DNA of 64,000 nucleotides from Desulfobotulus alkaliphilus (GCF_007830435.1 NZ_VLLC01000004.1:62001-126000); one strand, 5' to 3'. Shown: positions 8,749 to 18,063, counted from the first letter of the stretch. The notes: generated from the letters alone by a model not told the origin. Made by a program: numbers and translations.

Positions 8749-8955
8749 ATCTTAAAAATCTCCCTCGGTAAAAATAAATCTGTTCATAGTTGTTCAGCAG
8801 GTCACCCCTGACTTTGACAGCATTTTAAAAACTCTTTCCCTCACCCCGGCACTCAGGCCAACAAACTTCAGCCCATGGGGCAGATCCGGTCTGTAGCCTG
8901 TGTGCCACGGCCGCTGGCTTCGAGGGCCTCAGCCGCATTCCGGAGGGAGCCGCTC

Positions 8956-9465
8956 CTATCCGTTTCTCAGATGGGCAACCAGATGCCCCACTTCCATGAA
9001 AATCAGCTCCCTGCAGGCCAGCTTGCAGGCCTTCAGGCTTCCGGGAATGCAGAAAACCACACTTTCACCGATACTTCCCGCAGAAGCTCTGGACAACATG
9101 GCAGCCGCTCCGATTTCCTCATAGGAAAGACGGGCAAAAAGGGGGCCAAAGGCCGTCAGTTCCTTATGAAAGAGGGGGCGACAGGCTTCTATGGTAAGGT
9201 CCGTCCGGGTCAGTCCCGTGCCACCGCTGACAATGACGGCATCTGCCTGATCCATACGAACCGCATCCAGCACAGCACCGCCGATGGCCAGAAAATCATC
9301 CGGAATAATTCTACGGGTAACCAGTGCATGCCCTTCCCGTTTAATTTCCTTTGCCATCCAGTTGCCGCTTTTATCGTTTTCAGGAGTACGTGTGCTGGAT
9401 ACAATCAGAATGGCCATCTTCAGATCTTTTAAAGCCTGATGTCCTTTTTTTCCAAGAAGCTTCAC
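8956..9465 (-). CDS. moaB: MoaB/MogA-type molybdopterin biosynthesis protein
   Basis: 169 residues of the molybdopterin-binding MPT fold. The motif VIVSGGTGLTRTDLTIEA holds the GGTG loop, and AAMLSRASAG is the matching second signature. Family members adenylylate molybdopterin before metal insertion. GTG 9465 is preceded by GGAGG at 5 bases and overlaps the pyrR stop by four bases; an ATG at 9417 would start right at the fold (MAILIVSSTR). Coupling to pyrR is likely. A molybdenum or tungsten cofactor fits an anaerobe with formate dehydrogenases or similar enzymes. Confidence 0.9.
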   Translation of the reverse strand: MKLLGKKGHQALKDLKMAILIVSSTRTPENDKSGNWMAKEIKREGHALVTRRIIPDDFLAIGGAVLDAVRMDQADAVIVSGGTGLTRTDLTIEACRPLFHKELTAFGPLFARLSYEEIGAAAMLSRASAGSIGESVVFCIPGSLKACKLACRELIFMEVGHLVAHLRNG

Positions 9466-9992
9466 AATACCTCCACCAAAACCAGATCTTCTCCGTCTTC
9501 TTCGGCAACGCGCACATTCACTGTCTGATCTTTTTCCGTTTCCACACGCCGCCCCACAAAATCCGCATGGATGGGAAGTTCCCGGTGTCCCCGGTCCACC
9601 AGCACGGCAAGGCCGACATGACGGGGTCTGCCAAAGTCAATGAGGGCGTCCATGCCAGCCCTTGTGGTCCGCCCCGTATAGAGAACATCATCCACCAGAA
9701 CCACATCCATGCCGTCCACATCAAAGGGAATATTGGTGGAACGCAGTACGGGGTGATGGGAAATACGGGTCCAGTCATCCCTGTAGAGGGTAATGTCCAG
9801 AGTTCCCTGTTTTACGGGAAGATCGGCAATCTCGTAGATATAACGGGCCAGTCTTTCCGCCAGAAAAACCCCGCGGGTATGGATACCCACCAGAGCCAGC
9901 CGGTCCGTATCCGGATAGCGTTCCAGAATTTCATAGGCCATGCGGGTCAGGATACGACTCATATCCGGTGCTTCAAGAATCTTTTTTTCCAT
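9462..9992 (-). CDS. pyrR: Bifunctional pyrimidine regulator PyrR / uracil phosphoribosyltransferase
   Basis: 176 residues, the usual length. The PRPP loop is VVLVDDVLYTGRTTRA, with the N-terminal LVGIHTRGVFLAERLA and the C-terminal VGLAVLVDRGHRELPI. PyrR binds pyr mRNA leaders in a UMP-dependent way and also converts uracil to UMP. ATG 9992 follows AGGAGG. No pyr biosynthetic gene is in the window, so any target is elsewhere; in non-Firmicutes the RNA role is less certain than the enzyme role. Confidence 0.92.
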   Translation of the reverse strand: MEKKILEAPDMSRILTRMAYEILERYPDTDRLALVGIHTRGVFLAERLARYIYEIADLPVKQGTLDITLYRDDWTRISHHPVLRSTNIPFDVDGMDVVLVDDVLYTGRTTRAGMDALIDFGRPRHVGLAVLVDRGHRELPIHADFVGRRVETEKDQTVNVRVAEEDGEDLVLVEVL

Positions 9993-10188
9993 TTCTGCCT
10001 CCTGAAATTACGCCATTAATAAAGAGTAGCGGATTCACTGCGATCTTACAAGGGGCAGCAAATAGGCCGGATTGCACAAAATATTATCGTACGGACCCGA
10101 GTCAGACAAATAGCCGGGGATGCCTTGCAATGGTACAAAGCTGCTTCAATTATAATGCCTGATTTACAAAATAAATTATGCTGAGAAA

Positions 10189-11499
10189 TTACACTTTTTT
10201 ATGAAATCCAGCAACCGCCTCCCGCACCCTGTGACAGATGTCATTCGCATCCAGCGTGGTGTGACAGCGATTTCTGTAAATCCCCTTCCCTGCCACAAAG
10301 ATATCCCGGATGTCATTGCGGCCTGCCGCATAGACCACCTGGGAAAAGGGATTGTGAAGGGGTGTCATGTGGGGCTTTCCCGTATCCATCAGAATAACAT
10401 CCGCCTGCTTTCCCCTTTCAAGGGAGCCCGTTATGCCGTCAAGGCCCAGACATTTTGCCCCGTCTATGGTGGCCATGCGCAGAATGGTCCGGGCATCCAG
10501 CACCGTGGGATCTTCCATATTCACCTTGTGCAACAGGGCGGCACTGCGCATTTCCGAAAGTATGTTCAGATCATTGTTGGATGCAGCCCCGTCCGTGCCA
10601 AGGCCCACCGTAATTCCTGCCTTCAGGAAGGCAGGCACAGGGGCAATGCCCGAAGCCAGCTTCATGTTGCTCTGGGGATTGTGGGCCACAGCGCTTCCCT
10701 TCGTGGCAAAAAGCGCAATATCTGCCTCATCCATCTTCACGCAATGGGCCGCAAGGGTTCTTTTGGACAACACTCCAAGGTCTGCCAGATGGGCAAGGGG
10801 ACTGCGGCCATACCTTTTTTTGATGGTTTCTGTCTCCGCTGCGGTTTCAGCCAGATGAATGACAAAGGGCAGATTGTGGGCTTCGGCCATGTCAAAGGCA
10901 CGGCAAAGCAGCTCCGGCGCACAAAGGTAGGGAGAGTGGGGTTTGAGGGCAATGGTAATACGGGGGTGGTCCTTCCATCTGTCTGCCATTTCCTCCACGT
11001 GGAGAAAACCCTTTTCTATGGGACCATAGCAGGGAGAGGGAAAATCGTAGAGCACCTCACCCACCACGGCACGCATACCTGCTGCGTCCGCAGCCTCTGC
11101 CACGGAATTTTCAAAGAGATACATATCGCAGAAGGTGGTGGTGCCGGAAGCCATCATTTCAAGGCAGGCCAGCTCAGCCCCCAGCCGGACAAGCTCAGGG
11201 GTCAGTCTGGCCTCGGCAGGAAAAATATGATCCTCCAGCCAGCGCATCAGGGGAAGATCATCGGCCAGCCCCCTGAAAAGGGTCATGGAAGCATGGGTAT
11301 GCACATTGACAAGGCCCGGCAGAACAATGCATCCCCCGGCATCCACTTTTTCCCTTGCCCGTATATGGGAAAGGTCTTCTGCCCTTCCGATGGCAGAGAT
11401 GCTTTCTCCGGTAATGGCAAGGGAACCTTTTTCAAAAACCGTATTTTCCGGATCCATGGTGAGAATCCAGCCGTTCTCTATGAGTATGTCCGCCTGCAT
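10189..11499 (-). CDS. mtaD: 5-methylthioadenosine / S-adenosylhomocysteine deaminase
   Basis: 436 residues of the amidohydrolase superfamily. The metal ligands are in NVHTHASMTLFRG, a later VIHLAETAAE, LAAHCVKMDE, and GLGTDGAASNNDLN. The last two are typical of the MtaD/SsnA group, which deaminates methylthioadenosine, adenosylhomocysteine or related purines. It starts at ATG 11499 with a TGATG overlap with punA and GGAGG upstream, so the two are co-translated. Together with a purine nucleoside phosphorylase it forms a purine/methylthio salvage pair. Exact substrate preference cannot be read from sequence. Confidence 0.88.
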   Translation of the reverse strand: MQADILIENGWILTMDPENTVFEKGSLAITGESISAIGRAEDLSHIRAREKVDAGGCIVLPGLVNVHTHASMTLFRGLADDLPLMRWLEDHIFPAEARLTPELVRLGAELACLEMMASGTTTFCDMYLFENSVAEAADAAGMRAVVGEVLYDFPSPCYGPIEKGFLHVEEMADRWKDHPRITIALKPHSPYLCAPELLCRAFDMAEAHNLPFVIHLAETAAETETIKKRYGRSPLAHLADLGVLSKRTLAAHCVKMDEADIALFATKGSAVAHNPQSNMKLASGIAPVPAFLKAGITVGLGTDGAASNNDLNILSEMRSAALLHKVNMEDPTVLDARTILRMATIDGAKCLGLDGITGSLERGKQADVILMDTGKPHMTPLHNPFSQVVYAAGRNDIRDIFVAGKGIYRNRCHTTLDANDICHRVREAVAGFHKKV

Positions 11500-12317
11500 C
11501 AGAGGGCCTCCACCAGAAGGGTCAGGAGTTTTTCCAGACGTAAGGACGCTTTGTCCGCTTCTTCCACAATGGATTCAAGGGTGGCGATCTGGGGCCTGTC
11601 CGGATCATTGATGTTGGTAATGGTGGAAATACCGGCAACACGCATGCCCAGATGCCGGGCAGCAATGACTTCCATCACGGTGGACATGCCCACGGCATGG
11701 CCGCCGATGGTTTTTAAGAAACGGATTTCAGCAGGGGTCTCAAAGCTCGGCCCCTTCAGGCCCACATACACCCCTTCCCTCAGGGCAACTCCCGAAGCCG
11801 CGGCAAGCTTTTTTACAAGCTCTGCCAGAGCAGGATCATAGGCTGCGGACATATCCGGAAAACGGGGGCCCCAGGCATTGTTGTTTTCACCCACAAGGGG
11901 ATTTTCTCCGGTGAGATTGATATGATCCCGGATGCCCATGAGATCCCCCACCTCAAAATCCGGGCCGATTCCTCCGGCGGCATTGGTGAGAATGAGGGTT
12001 TTGACCCCCATTTCATGGAATACCCGTATGGGAAAGGCGATGTCCCCGGGGCTGTACCCCTCATACAGATGAAAGCGCCCCCGCATCACCGCCACATTTT
12101 TTCCCCCAAGGCGTCCAAGAACCAGCTCTCCGGCATGGCCGCTGACCGTGGATATGGGAAATTCCGGAATATACCCATAGGGAATCCGGGTTTCATCTTC
12201 AAGGGTTCCCGTACTTTTTCCAAGACCCGTGCCTGTCATGACAAGAATTTCAGGCCGGATATTGCAGCGGTCTTTAATATACAGGACTGCCCGATCAATT
12301 TTATCGTAAAAACCCAC
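11499..12317 (-). CDS. punA: Purine nucleoside phosphorylase
   Basis: 272 residues, the trimeric PNP family. Signatures include GTGLGKSTG (phosphate loop), RGRFHLYEGY, LTNAAGGIG, GPSFETPAEIR and VGMSTVMEVIAARHLG followed by ITNIND. It cleaves (deoxy)guanosine and inosine or related nucleosides with phosphate. The start is GTG 12317, inside the last codons of dapF (17-base overlap), and its stop overlaps mtaD. This tight packing makes dapF-punA-mtaD one translational unit. It could be a methylthioinosine phosphorylase given its mtaD partner. Confidence 0.9.
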   Translation of the reverse strand: MGFYDKIDRAVLYIKDRCNIRPEILVMTGTGLGKSTGTLEDETRIPYGYIPEFPISTVSGHAGELVLGRLGGKNVAVMRGRFHLYEGYSPGDIAFPIRVFHEMGVKTLILTNAAGGIGPDFEVGDLMGIRDHINLTGENPLVGENNNAWGPRFPDMSAAYDPALAELVKKLAAASGVALREGVYVGLKGPSFETPAEIRFLKTIGGHAVGMSTVMEVIAARHLGMRVAGISTITNINDPDRPQIATLESIVEEADKASLRLEKLLTLLVEAL

Positions 12318-13179
12318 AATGACCTGCCTTTATTTTCATTCTGGTTTCAAAAACCCATTCCGCAGGGCCCCGTTTATAGACATGGCCGGAGCGCTCATCC
12401 CACTCCACGGCAAGACTGCCTCCGGGAAGGAGAATCTCCGCCCTCCTCCCGCTTCTGCCCGTAAGAACCCCTGCCACAAGAACGGCGCAGGCTCCCGTAC
12501 CGCAGGCCAGAGTGACGCCGGCTCCCCGCTCCCATACCCGCACCCGCATTTTTTCCTTCGAAAGCACCTCCACAAATTCCACATTGGTTTTTTCAGGAAA
12601 AGCCGGGTGTTTTTCCACCAGAGGCCCCCAGACCTCCAGAGGAATACCCTCTATTTTATCCAAAAAAATAACGGCATGGGGATTTCCCATGGACACAGGT
12701 GTTACCTGAAAAGCCTGATCCAGCACCTTGAGGGGTACTTCAATGGTTTTGTCTGCCGGGCAGATAAAGGGAATTTCCTCAGGAAGCAGCCTTGGAGGCC
12801 CCATGTCCACACGAACACCTGTGACCAGATCTTCCCCGTCATTTTCCAGAAGACAGATCACAGGACCGGAAGCCGTTTCTATGGTCATGATCTTCTGACG
12901 GAGAATGTTTTTTTCATAAACATAGCGTGCAAAGCAGCGGATGCCATTGCCACACATCCCCGCCTCGGACCCGTCGGAATTCCAGATGGCAAACCCCAGA
13001 TCACAGGAAGTGGAGGGAAGTATCAGGATCAGGCCGTCGGCACCAATGCCAAAATGCCGGTCACAGACCTGTGCTGCCAGTTCTCCGTAGGAAATATTTG
13101 CGGCAACAAAGCCTTTTCTGTCGTCTGCCAGAAGAAAATCATTTCCCAGACCATGCATTTTGGTAAGGGTTATCTCCAT
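12301..13179 (-). CDS. dapF: Diaminopimelate epimerase
   Basis: 292 residues. Catalytic cysteines lie in EAGMCGNGIRC and TLACGTGA; LTKMHGLGNDFLL is the usual N-terminus. It converts LL- to meso-diaminopimelate for lysine and peptidoglycan. ATG 13179 is 13 bases after the kamA stop, and its 3' end overlaps punA. The C-terminal tail (about 15 residues after EWVFETRM) is longer than usual and is the part that overlaps punA. Confidence 0.95.
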   Translation of the reverse strand: MEITLTKMHGLGNDFLLADDRKGFVAANISYGELAAQVCDRHFGIGADGLILILPSTSCDLGFAIWNSDGSEAGMCGNGIRCFARYVYEKNILRQKIMTIETASGPVICLLENDGEDLVTGVRVDMGPPRLLPEEIPFICPADKTIEVPLKVLDQAFQVTPVSMGNPHAVIFLDKIEGIPLEVWGPLVEKHPAFPEKTNVEFVEVLSKEKMRVRVWERGAGVTLACGTGACAVLVAGVLTGRSGRRAEILLPGGSLAVEWDERSGHVYKRGPAEWVFETRMKIKAGHCGFLR

Positions 13180-13192
13180 AATTTCTCCTTAT

Positions 13193-14272
13193 TTACCGGG
13201 ATAATGGGGGACCGGTGGGCCGGGCCAAAGCCGGATAATCATAAATTTTTCCTTCAAAACTGGCCACCCGTATCCATCCGTTTCCATCCATAGCACAGAA
13301 AATATCCGGATGCAGCCCAACTTTGCCCCCGCCTCCGGGCAGATCAATCATATAGGGCGGCACAGCCATGCCCGAAACATGCCCCCGGATGCTGCGATAG
13401 ATTTCAAGGCCCTTTTGCACATCCATACGGAAGGGAAGAATACCTGCCACGGGATCGGGATGGTGGAGATAATAGGGCCGCACCCGGATGGACATGAGTT
13501 TTCTGAAAAGGGAAGTCAGAATATTTTTATCATCATTAACGCCTTTAAGCAAAACGGACTGGCAGCCCACGGGGATACCGGCATCCACAAGGAGGCCGCA
13601 GGCCTTTATGCTTTCTTCTGTAATCTCAGAAGGATGATTAAAGTGGGTATTAACAAAAAGGGGCGCATGGGATCGCAGCATTTTTACCAGCTCAGGCGTG
13701 ATGCGGTAAGGCAGGGTACAGGGCATACGGGTATGGATACGCAGGGTTTCCACATGGGGGATGCGCCGAAGTGCTGAGAGAAGATCATCAAGCCCTGCAT
13801 CGGAAAGCATGAGGGGATCTCCCCCCGAAAGGATCACATCTTTAATTTCAGGATGTTTTTCCAGATAGGCAAGGGCTGCTTTTTTATCAAAAATATTCTT
13901 TTTCCCCAGATCCCGTTTGCGCATGCAGTGTCTGCAGAAAAGGGCACATTCCGAAGATACGGCCAGAATCACCCGGTCCGGGTAACGATGAAAAAGGCCG
14001 GGGACAGGAGACTGGATTTCTTCGCAAAGCCCGTCGGGTAGCAGCCAGGGCAGATCCTCCAGCTCCTCTTTTCGGGGAACGGCCTGCAGAAAAAGCGGAA
14101 GACCATGTTTTTTAATCAGATCCATATAATAGGGATTGATGCGTGCAGGATAACGGCTTGTCACCGATTCAAGGGCTTCTGCATCCAGATTCAGGGCAGA
14201 GGCAATTTCCTCCGGTGTTTCTGCGCTGTTCCTGAGGATGGTTTTCCAGTCTGTATGGGAAAAGGAGGTCAC
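13193..14272 (-). CDS. KamA-family lysine 2,3-aminomutase-like radical SAM/PLP enzyme
   Basis: 359 residues. The radical SAM motif is CALFCRHCMRKR and the PLP lysine motif is DLPGGGGKVGLHP; LSGGDPLML and HTRMPCTLPYRIT are typical of lysine 2,3-aminomutases. It is shorter than clostridial LAM (about 416) and close to EpmB (about 340). No epmA or efp lies nearby, so it may make beta-lysine as an osmolyte precursor or modify EF-P; sequence reading alone does not decide. It is the first gene of the operon with dapF, which makes the lysine precursor. A miniature element (14302-14611) sits just upstream of its start. Confidence 0.85.
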   Translation of the reverse strand: MTSFSHTDWKTILRNSAETPEEIASALNLDAEALESVTSRYPARINPYYMDLIKKHGLPLFLQAVPRKEELEDLPWLLPDGLCEEIQSPVPGLFHRYPDRVILAVSSECALFCRHCMRKRDLGKKNIFDKKAALAYLEKHPEIKDVILSGGDPLMLSDAGLDDLLSALRRIPHVETLRIHTRMPCTLPYRITPELVKMLRSHAPLFVNTHFNHPSEITEESIKACGLLVDAGIPVGCQSVLLKGVNDDKNILTSLFRKLMSIRVRPYYLHHPDPVAGILPFRMDVQKGLEIYRSIRGHVSGMAVPPYMIDLPGGGGKVGLHPDIFCAMDGNGWIRVASFEGKIYDYPALARPTGPPLSR

Positions 14273-14301
14273 TGATTTCTGCCTGAAATGAAAGATGATT
14301 T

Positions 14302-14611
14302 GTAATTATTCAGCAGCTTAGTACTGTTGCAAGGCTCCGTGGCTATTTGCAAGTGACATTGCAATCGTTTCGGATCAGAGTTTCGCAGGCCTGTGCGAAA
14401 GAAGCGGCAAACTGTCTGAGCCGCCACAAAGGCAGCGCACCAAGGCCTGCTATGGTAATCAAAAAGCTTATTCTGCCTGTGGCGGGGAGTTTTTGCCGCT
14501 TCCGCACAGGGCAAGAAGCTCCCGAATAAGATTGCGTCACGGGCAAATAGCCCGGGGCCTGTGCATCTGCCTTGCAACTATGGTACTTGGAAAACTGTGC
14601 TGAACAGTTAC
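14302..14611 (+). mobile_element. IS66-like miniature element (family B), copy 1
   Basis: 310 bases with imperfect terminal inverted repeats: GTAATTATTCAGCAG at the left and GTGCTGAACAGTTAC at the right. Flanks are GATGATTT and GGTGATTT, a 7/8 match that looks like an aged target duplication. No protein is encoded. The interior is rich in hairpins, such as CCTGTGGCGG...CCGCACAGG, and nearly matches copy 3 at 36448. The GTAA end and 8-base duplication are features of IS66-family elements. Confidence 0.8.
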
Positions 14612-14696
14612 GGTGATTTTAAATATGTACCATAAAAATCCGGTTCCGGGGCTTTCCCGAAGTACATGGCTGTTGTAGCCATTTGCGGGCAAAAAG

Positions 14697-14723
14697 AAAA
14701 GGCCCTGTTCTTCAGGGCCTTTT
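14697..14723. terminator. Hairpin, possible second terminator
   Basis: AAAAGGCCCTG and CAGGGCCTTTT form an 11-base perfect inverted repeat around a 5-base loop. Read on the minus strand it is followed by a T-rich run, about 100 bases beyond the Hsp20 stop. It may back up the nearer terminator at 14782. Confidence 0.7.
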
Positions 14724-14781
14724 CATATGGGCAGATTTTTATGGGGGAGATATCTGCCTTTTTAAGGAATAAAAAACTGAT

Positions 14782-14813
14782 TTCTGCCGGAGTGGAGGGC
14801 GGCTCCGGCAGAA
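14782..14813 (-). terminator. Intrinsic terminator of the Hsp20 gene
   Basis: TTCTGCCGGAG and CTCCGGCAGAA make an 11-base perfect stem. On the minus strand it begins 8 bases after the Hsp20 stop and is followed shortly by TTTTTT. Confidence 0.85.
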
Positions 14814-14820
14814 GGGGGCA

Positions 14821-15270
14821 TCAGTTTTCTACCTGAATGGCAATCTTTTTGGGTTTTTTCTCCTCAGGCTTGGGTACCTCAAGGCGGAGAATGCCATTCT
14901 GGAAATTTGCCTTGATCTGCTCATGGTTCACATCCACGGGAAGGGTGAAGGCCCTGTGGAAACGGCCCACAATCCTTTCTCTGCGATAGTAGCGCTCTTC
15001 TTCCACTTCCCGGATTTCCCTGCGCTCCCCCTTGAGGGAGAGTACATTGTTTTCCACTTCCACAGTAATGTCATCACGGGTCACACCGGGGAGTTCCGCC
15101 TCAAGAACAATGGCGGTTTCCGTTTCAAAGATGTCCACGGAAGGACGCCATGCACCCATGGCATTTTCATCGATATCCCTTGCCTTGTTAAAGGCATCGT
15201 CAAACATACGGTTAATACGATCCTGCAGAGAAGCCACATTACGGAAGGGTTCCCATCTTACCAGTGTCAT
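14821..15270 (-). CDS. Small heat-shock protein (Hsp20/alpha-crystallin)
   Basis: 149 residues. The N-terminus MTLVRWEPFRNVASLQDRIN is typical of bacterial class A Hsp20. The alpha-crystallin domain runs from about residue 42 to 135 (VDIFETETAIVLEAELPGV... NGILRLEVPK), ending in the conserved GxLxL motif, and the tail carries an I-x-I-type KIAIQVEN. It is an ATP-independent holdase in the cytoplasm. ATG 15270 follows AAAGGAGG. It has its own promoter and terminator. Confidence 0.95.
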   Translation of the reverse strand: MTLVRWEPFRNVASLQDRINRMFDDAFNKARDIDENAMGAWRPSVDIFETETAIVLEAELPGVTRDDITVEVENNVLSLKGERREIREVEEERYYRRERIVGRFHRAFTLPVDVNHEQIKANFQNGILRLEVPKPEEKKPKKIAIQVEN

Positions 15271-15301
15271 AATGCCACCTCCTTTAAGATGTTGTTTGAT
15301 A

Positions 15302-15329
15302 ATTATATTGTCTTAATAATTTTAAGTCA
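15302..15329 (-). promoter_or_regulatory. Sigma-70-type promoter of the Hsp20 gene
   Basis: On the minus strand TGACTT (15324-15329) and TATAAT (15302-15307) are separated by 16 bases, about 30 bases upstream of the start codon. No sigma-32 -10 box (CCCCAT) or CIRCE repeat was seen. The rest of the 374-base gap up to 15644 shows nothing clear. Confidence 0.6.
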
Positions 15330-15644
15330 TGAGAAAATAATTTTTTTTATGCCTTGCACTTTTTTTGAGCTTAATGATTTTAATTCCGGAATTTTTTGTC
15401 AAGACATCTGCAATATTTTTTTCATCACTTCCTTTTTATATGCTTACATGAAAGAGCCGTTATTCTGCCATGGCAAGCTCTTTTTATGGCTCAAATTTAA
15501 GCACAGTGAAAAGGGTGTCAAGGGGACTTTTTTGCAAAATTTTCTTCAAAGGCCTATGGTGAAGGCAGGAAAGAGGCAGGCACCTGCAGGACGGGCAGCT
15601 GCCTTAACAGACAAAGCGGCACTGATTTCAGGACAGGAACCGAC

Positions 15645-16187
15645 ATGAACACCTTTCTTGCATCCCCCTGCCTTGTGGTGGTGGATGTACAGCAGCGCCT
15701 CCTTACTGCCATGGAGGATGCCCAAAGCCTTGTGGATCGGTGCGCAAGGGTCATCCGTGGGGCAAAGCTTCTGAACATCCCCCTTTGCTTTTTTGACCAG
15801 AACCCCCATGGGCTGGGGCCTGTGCTACCGGAGCTGCGCTTTCTGGCCAGCGAGGCCCCCCTGTTCACCAAGCAGCATTTCGGCGGGCACAGGCATGGAT
15901 TTTTCCGGAACTGGCTTGCGGAAAATCATGCAGGAGATATCCTCATCTGTGGTATTGAAGCCCACGTCTGTGTGGCCCAGACCGCCATGGGACTTGCGGG
16001 GGACGGATTTCGGGTACATGTGGCCATGGATGCCGTTGCTTCCCGGAAATCTGCCGACAAAGAAGCCGGACTGCTGCGCATGCAGGCCTTCGGGGTTTTT
16101 CCGGCCTGCGTGGAAGGCCTTCTTTTTGAAGCCATGGGCCGTGCGGATGTGCCGGAATTTAAAGATTTCCTTGAGATTGTGAAGTGA
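15645..16187 (+). CDS. Isochorismatase-like cysteine hydrolase
   Basis: 180 residues with the family's catalytic triad: Asp in CLVVVDVQQ, Lys in LFTKQHFGG and Cys in CGIEAHVCVAQTA. The cis-peptide region GIEAHVC is standard. Members hydrolyse small amides or isochorismate. No siderophore or nicotinamide genes are adjacent, so the substrate is open. It begins at ATG 15645. Confidence 0.88.
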   Translation: MNTFLASPCLVVVDVQQRLLTAMEDAQSLVDRCARVIRGAKLLNIPLCFFDQNPHGLGPVLPELRFLASEAPLFTKQHFGGHRHGFFRNWLAENHAGDILICGIEAHVCVAQTAMGLAGDGFRVHVAMDAVASRKSADKEAGLLRMQAFGVFPACVEGLLFEAMGRADVPEFKDFLEIVK

Positions 16188-16308
16188 AATTTATAAGATA
16201 TGATATTTTTGTTTCAAAGGGGCGTTTTTAAATTTCATCCCGCTTAGGGTACGGATACTTTCAAAAACGCATAATCCACTGTATCCATTTGCAAAAAAAG
16301 GTAAGCAT

Positions 16309-18063
16309 TTGATCCGAGCCATCTTCGTAAAACTGACAGACCGTATTTTTGGAAAGGGTAAAGCCAAGGGCCGCCCGGAAACCGCAGCCGAGCCGCAGAC
16401 ATCCTTATCCCCGGACAAGGCGGCCAGAGACCGCCTGCCTTCTGAACCCGTCAGGGAAAAATCAAAAAAAAGCAGAAACCCTGAGGATGCGAGGCAGAAC
16501 CGGGATGAGACTGCCGCAGGCAAGGGGAAAAAGCCCCGGAAACCAGAAGGCAGCCTGGCGGAGGAAAGCCCTGAGTGGCTCCCTGAAAATTTTGATATTC
16601 CCCCAATGGAAGGCAAAACCCGTTTCCATGACCTCGGCCTTCCCGCCAAACTGATGCGGGGCATCCATGAGCTTGGGTTTCAGTACTGCACCCCCATTCA
16701 GGCAGACATCCTTCCCGGAACCCTGGAAGGCAGGGACGCCACAGGCAAAGCCCAGACCGGCACAGGCAAAAGTGCGGCCTTTCTTCTGGCCATCTATACA
16801 AGGCTCATGAAAAACCCCAGGGATAACCGCAGACCCGGCGTGCCCAGAGCCCTCATACTGGCCCCCACCCGGGAGCTGGCCCTTCAGATAGAACAGGATG
16901 CAAAGGATCTGGGAAAATACACACCCATGAAAATTGCCGCCATCTTCGGTGGCATGGGGTACGAGCATCAGAAACGCATTCTTGCGGAAAAGGTTATTGA
17001 TATTGTTGTGGCAACGCCGGGCCGTCTGCTGGACTTTAAAAAACAGGGCCTGATCCGCCTTTATAAGGTGGAAATCCTTGTCATTGACGAGGCGGACCGT
17101 ATGCTGGACATGGGGTTCATTCCCGATGTGAAGCAGATTGTCTATGAAACCCCCCGCAAGGAACAGCGGCAAACCCTGTTTTTCAGCGCCACCCTTTCCG
17201 ATGATGTCATGCGCCTTTCCCGTCAGTGGACCCTTGATCCGGTGAATGTGGAAATCGAACCCGATGTCATTGCCACGGAAAATGTGGATCGTAAAAACTA
17301 CATTGTTACCGCAGATCAGAAATTTGCCCTTCTCTGGAACATCATTACCCGCCAGAATCTGGAAAGGGTCATGGTTTTCACCAACAGAAAAAGCGAAGCC
17401 CGCACCCTGAGCGAACGCCTGCAGCGCTACAACATTTCCTGCTCCATGATCACAGGGGACGTTCCCCAGAACAAACGTATCCGTGCCCTGGACAACTTTA
17501 AAAAGGGTGCTTTCCGGGTACTGGTGGCTACGGATGTGGCGGCAAGGGGAATTCACATAGACGGCATCAGCCATGTGGTCAACTACAACCTCTCCCATGA
17601 CCCGGAACAGTTTGTCCACCGCATCGGCCGGACGGGACGTGCCGGAGCCTCGGGCATATCCATCAGCTTTGCCGATGAGGATGATTCCTTTTATATCCCT
17701 GCCATAGAAGAATACATCGGCGAGCCCTTTGAATGCCACTATCCCGAGGATGCGGACCTTGAGCTGCCTCCGCCGCCTCCCAAAAAAACAGCCCCCCGAA
17801 GGGAGCCGGAGGCAGAGGGCAGGGAGCCGTCTGCCAGACCTCCCAGAAAGCGCCGTCCCAGACCCAGAAAACCGGCCACATCAGGAGAAAAAGGCCCTTC
17901 GTCGCCAAAGCCTGCGGAAGCCACAAAGGCAGAGCCTTCCGATAATACAGGGGCTCCTGCACCGAAAAAAAGGCGCAGACGCCGGAGAAAACCTGCGGGT
18001 TCCCGTCCTGAAGGGAGTCTATCCGAAGGCCGCAATGCCAGAGGCCCGGAAAACACAGAATAA
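16309..18063 (+). CDS. DEAD-box ATP-dependent RNA helicase, RhlB-like
   Basis: 584 residues. The core spans about residues 105-475: Q motif FQYCTPIQADILP, Walker A AQTGTGKSAA, PTRELALQ, DEAD in VIDEADRMLDMG, SAT in FFSATLS, VATDVAARGIHIDG and HRIGRTGRAG. It is flanked by a basic, disordered N-terminus of about 95 residues and a Pro/Arg/Lys-rich C-terminus of about 105 residues that probably binds RNA. The start is TTG 16309 after AAGGT; no better ATG lies before the core. It fits RNA turnover or ribosome assembly. Confidence 0.9.
   Translation: MIRAIFVKLTDRIFGKGKAKGRPETAAEPQTSLSPDKAARDRLPSEPVREKSKKSRNPEDARQNRDETAAGKGKKPRKPEGSLAEESPEWLPENFDIPPMEGKTRFHDLGLPAKLMRGIHELGFQYCTPIQADILPGTLEGRDATGKAQTGTGKSAAFLLAIYTRLMKNPRDNRRPGVPRALILAPTRELALQIEQDAKDLGKYTPMKIAAIFGGMGYEHQKRILAEKVIDIVVATPGRLLDFKKQGLIRLYKVEILVIDEADRMLDMGFIPDVKQIVYETPRKEQRQTLFFSATLSDDVMRLSRQWTLDPVNVEIEPDVIATENVDRKNYIVTADQKFALLWNIITRQNLERVMVFTNRKSEARTLSERLQRYNISCSMITGDVPQNKRIRALDNFKKGAFRVLVATDVAARGIHIDGISHVVNYNLSHDPEQFVHRIGRTGRAGASGISISFADEDDSFYIPAIEEYIGEPFECHYPEDADLELPPPPPKKTAPRREPEAEGREPSARPPRKRRPRPRKPATSGEKGPSSPKPAEATKAEPSDNTGAPAPKKRRRRRRKPAGSRPEGSLSEGRNARGPENTE

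Noticed and set aside
10201-11841. 546-residue open frame on the plus strand
   Set aside because: Lies opposite mtaD and punA, both with full catalytic motifs; no domain or start site in the plus frame.
14302-14577. Short open frames inside the family B elements as genes
   Set aside because: The same stretch is read in different frames in each copy and has no ribosome site or domain; conservation is of DNA structure.
15270-15345. Heat-shock (sigma-32) promoter or CIRCE site before Hsp20
   Set aside because: No CCCCAT-type -10 box and no CIRCE repeat; TGACTT-16-TATAAT is a better fit.
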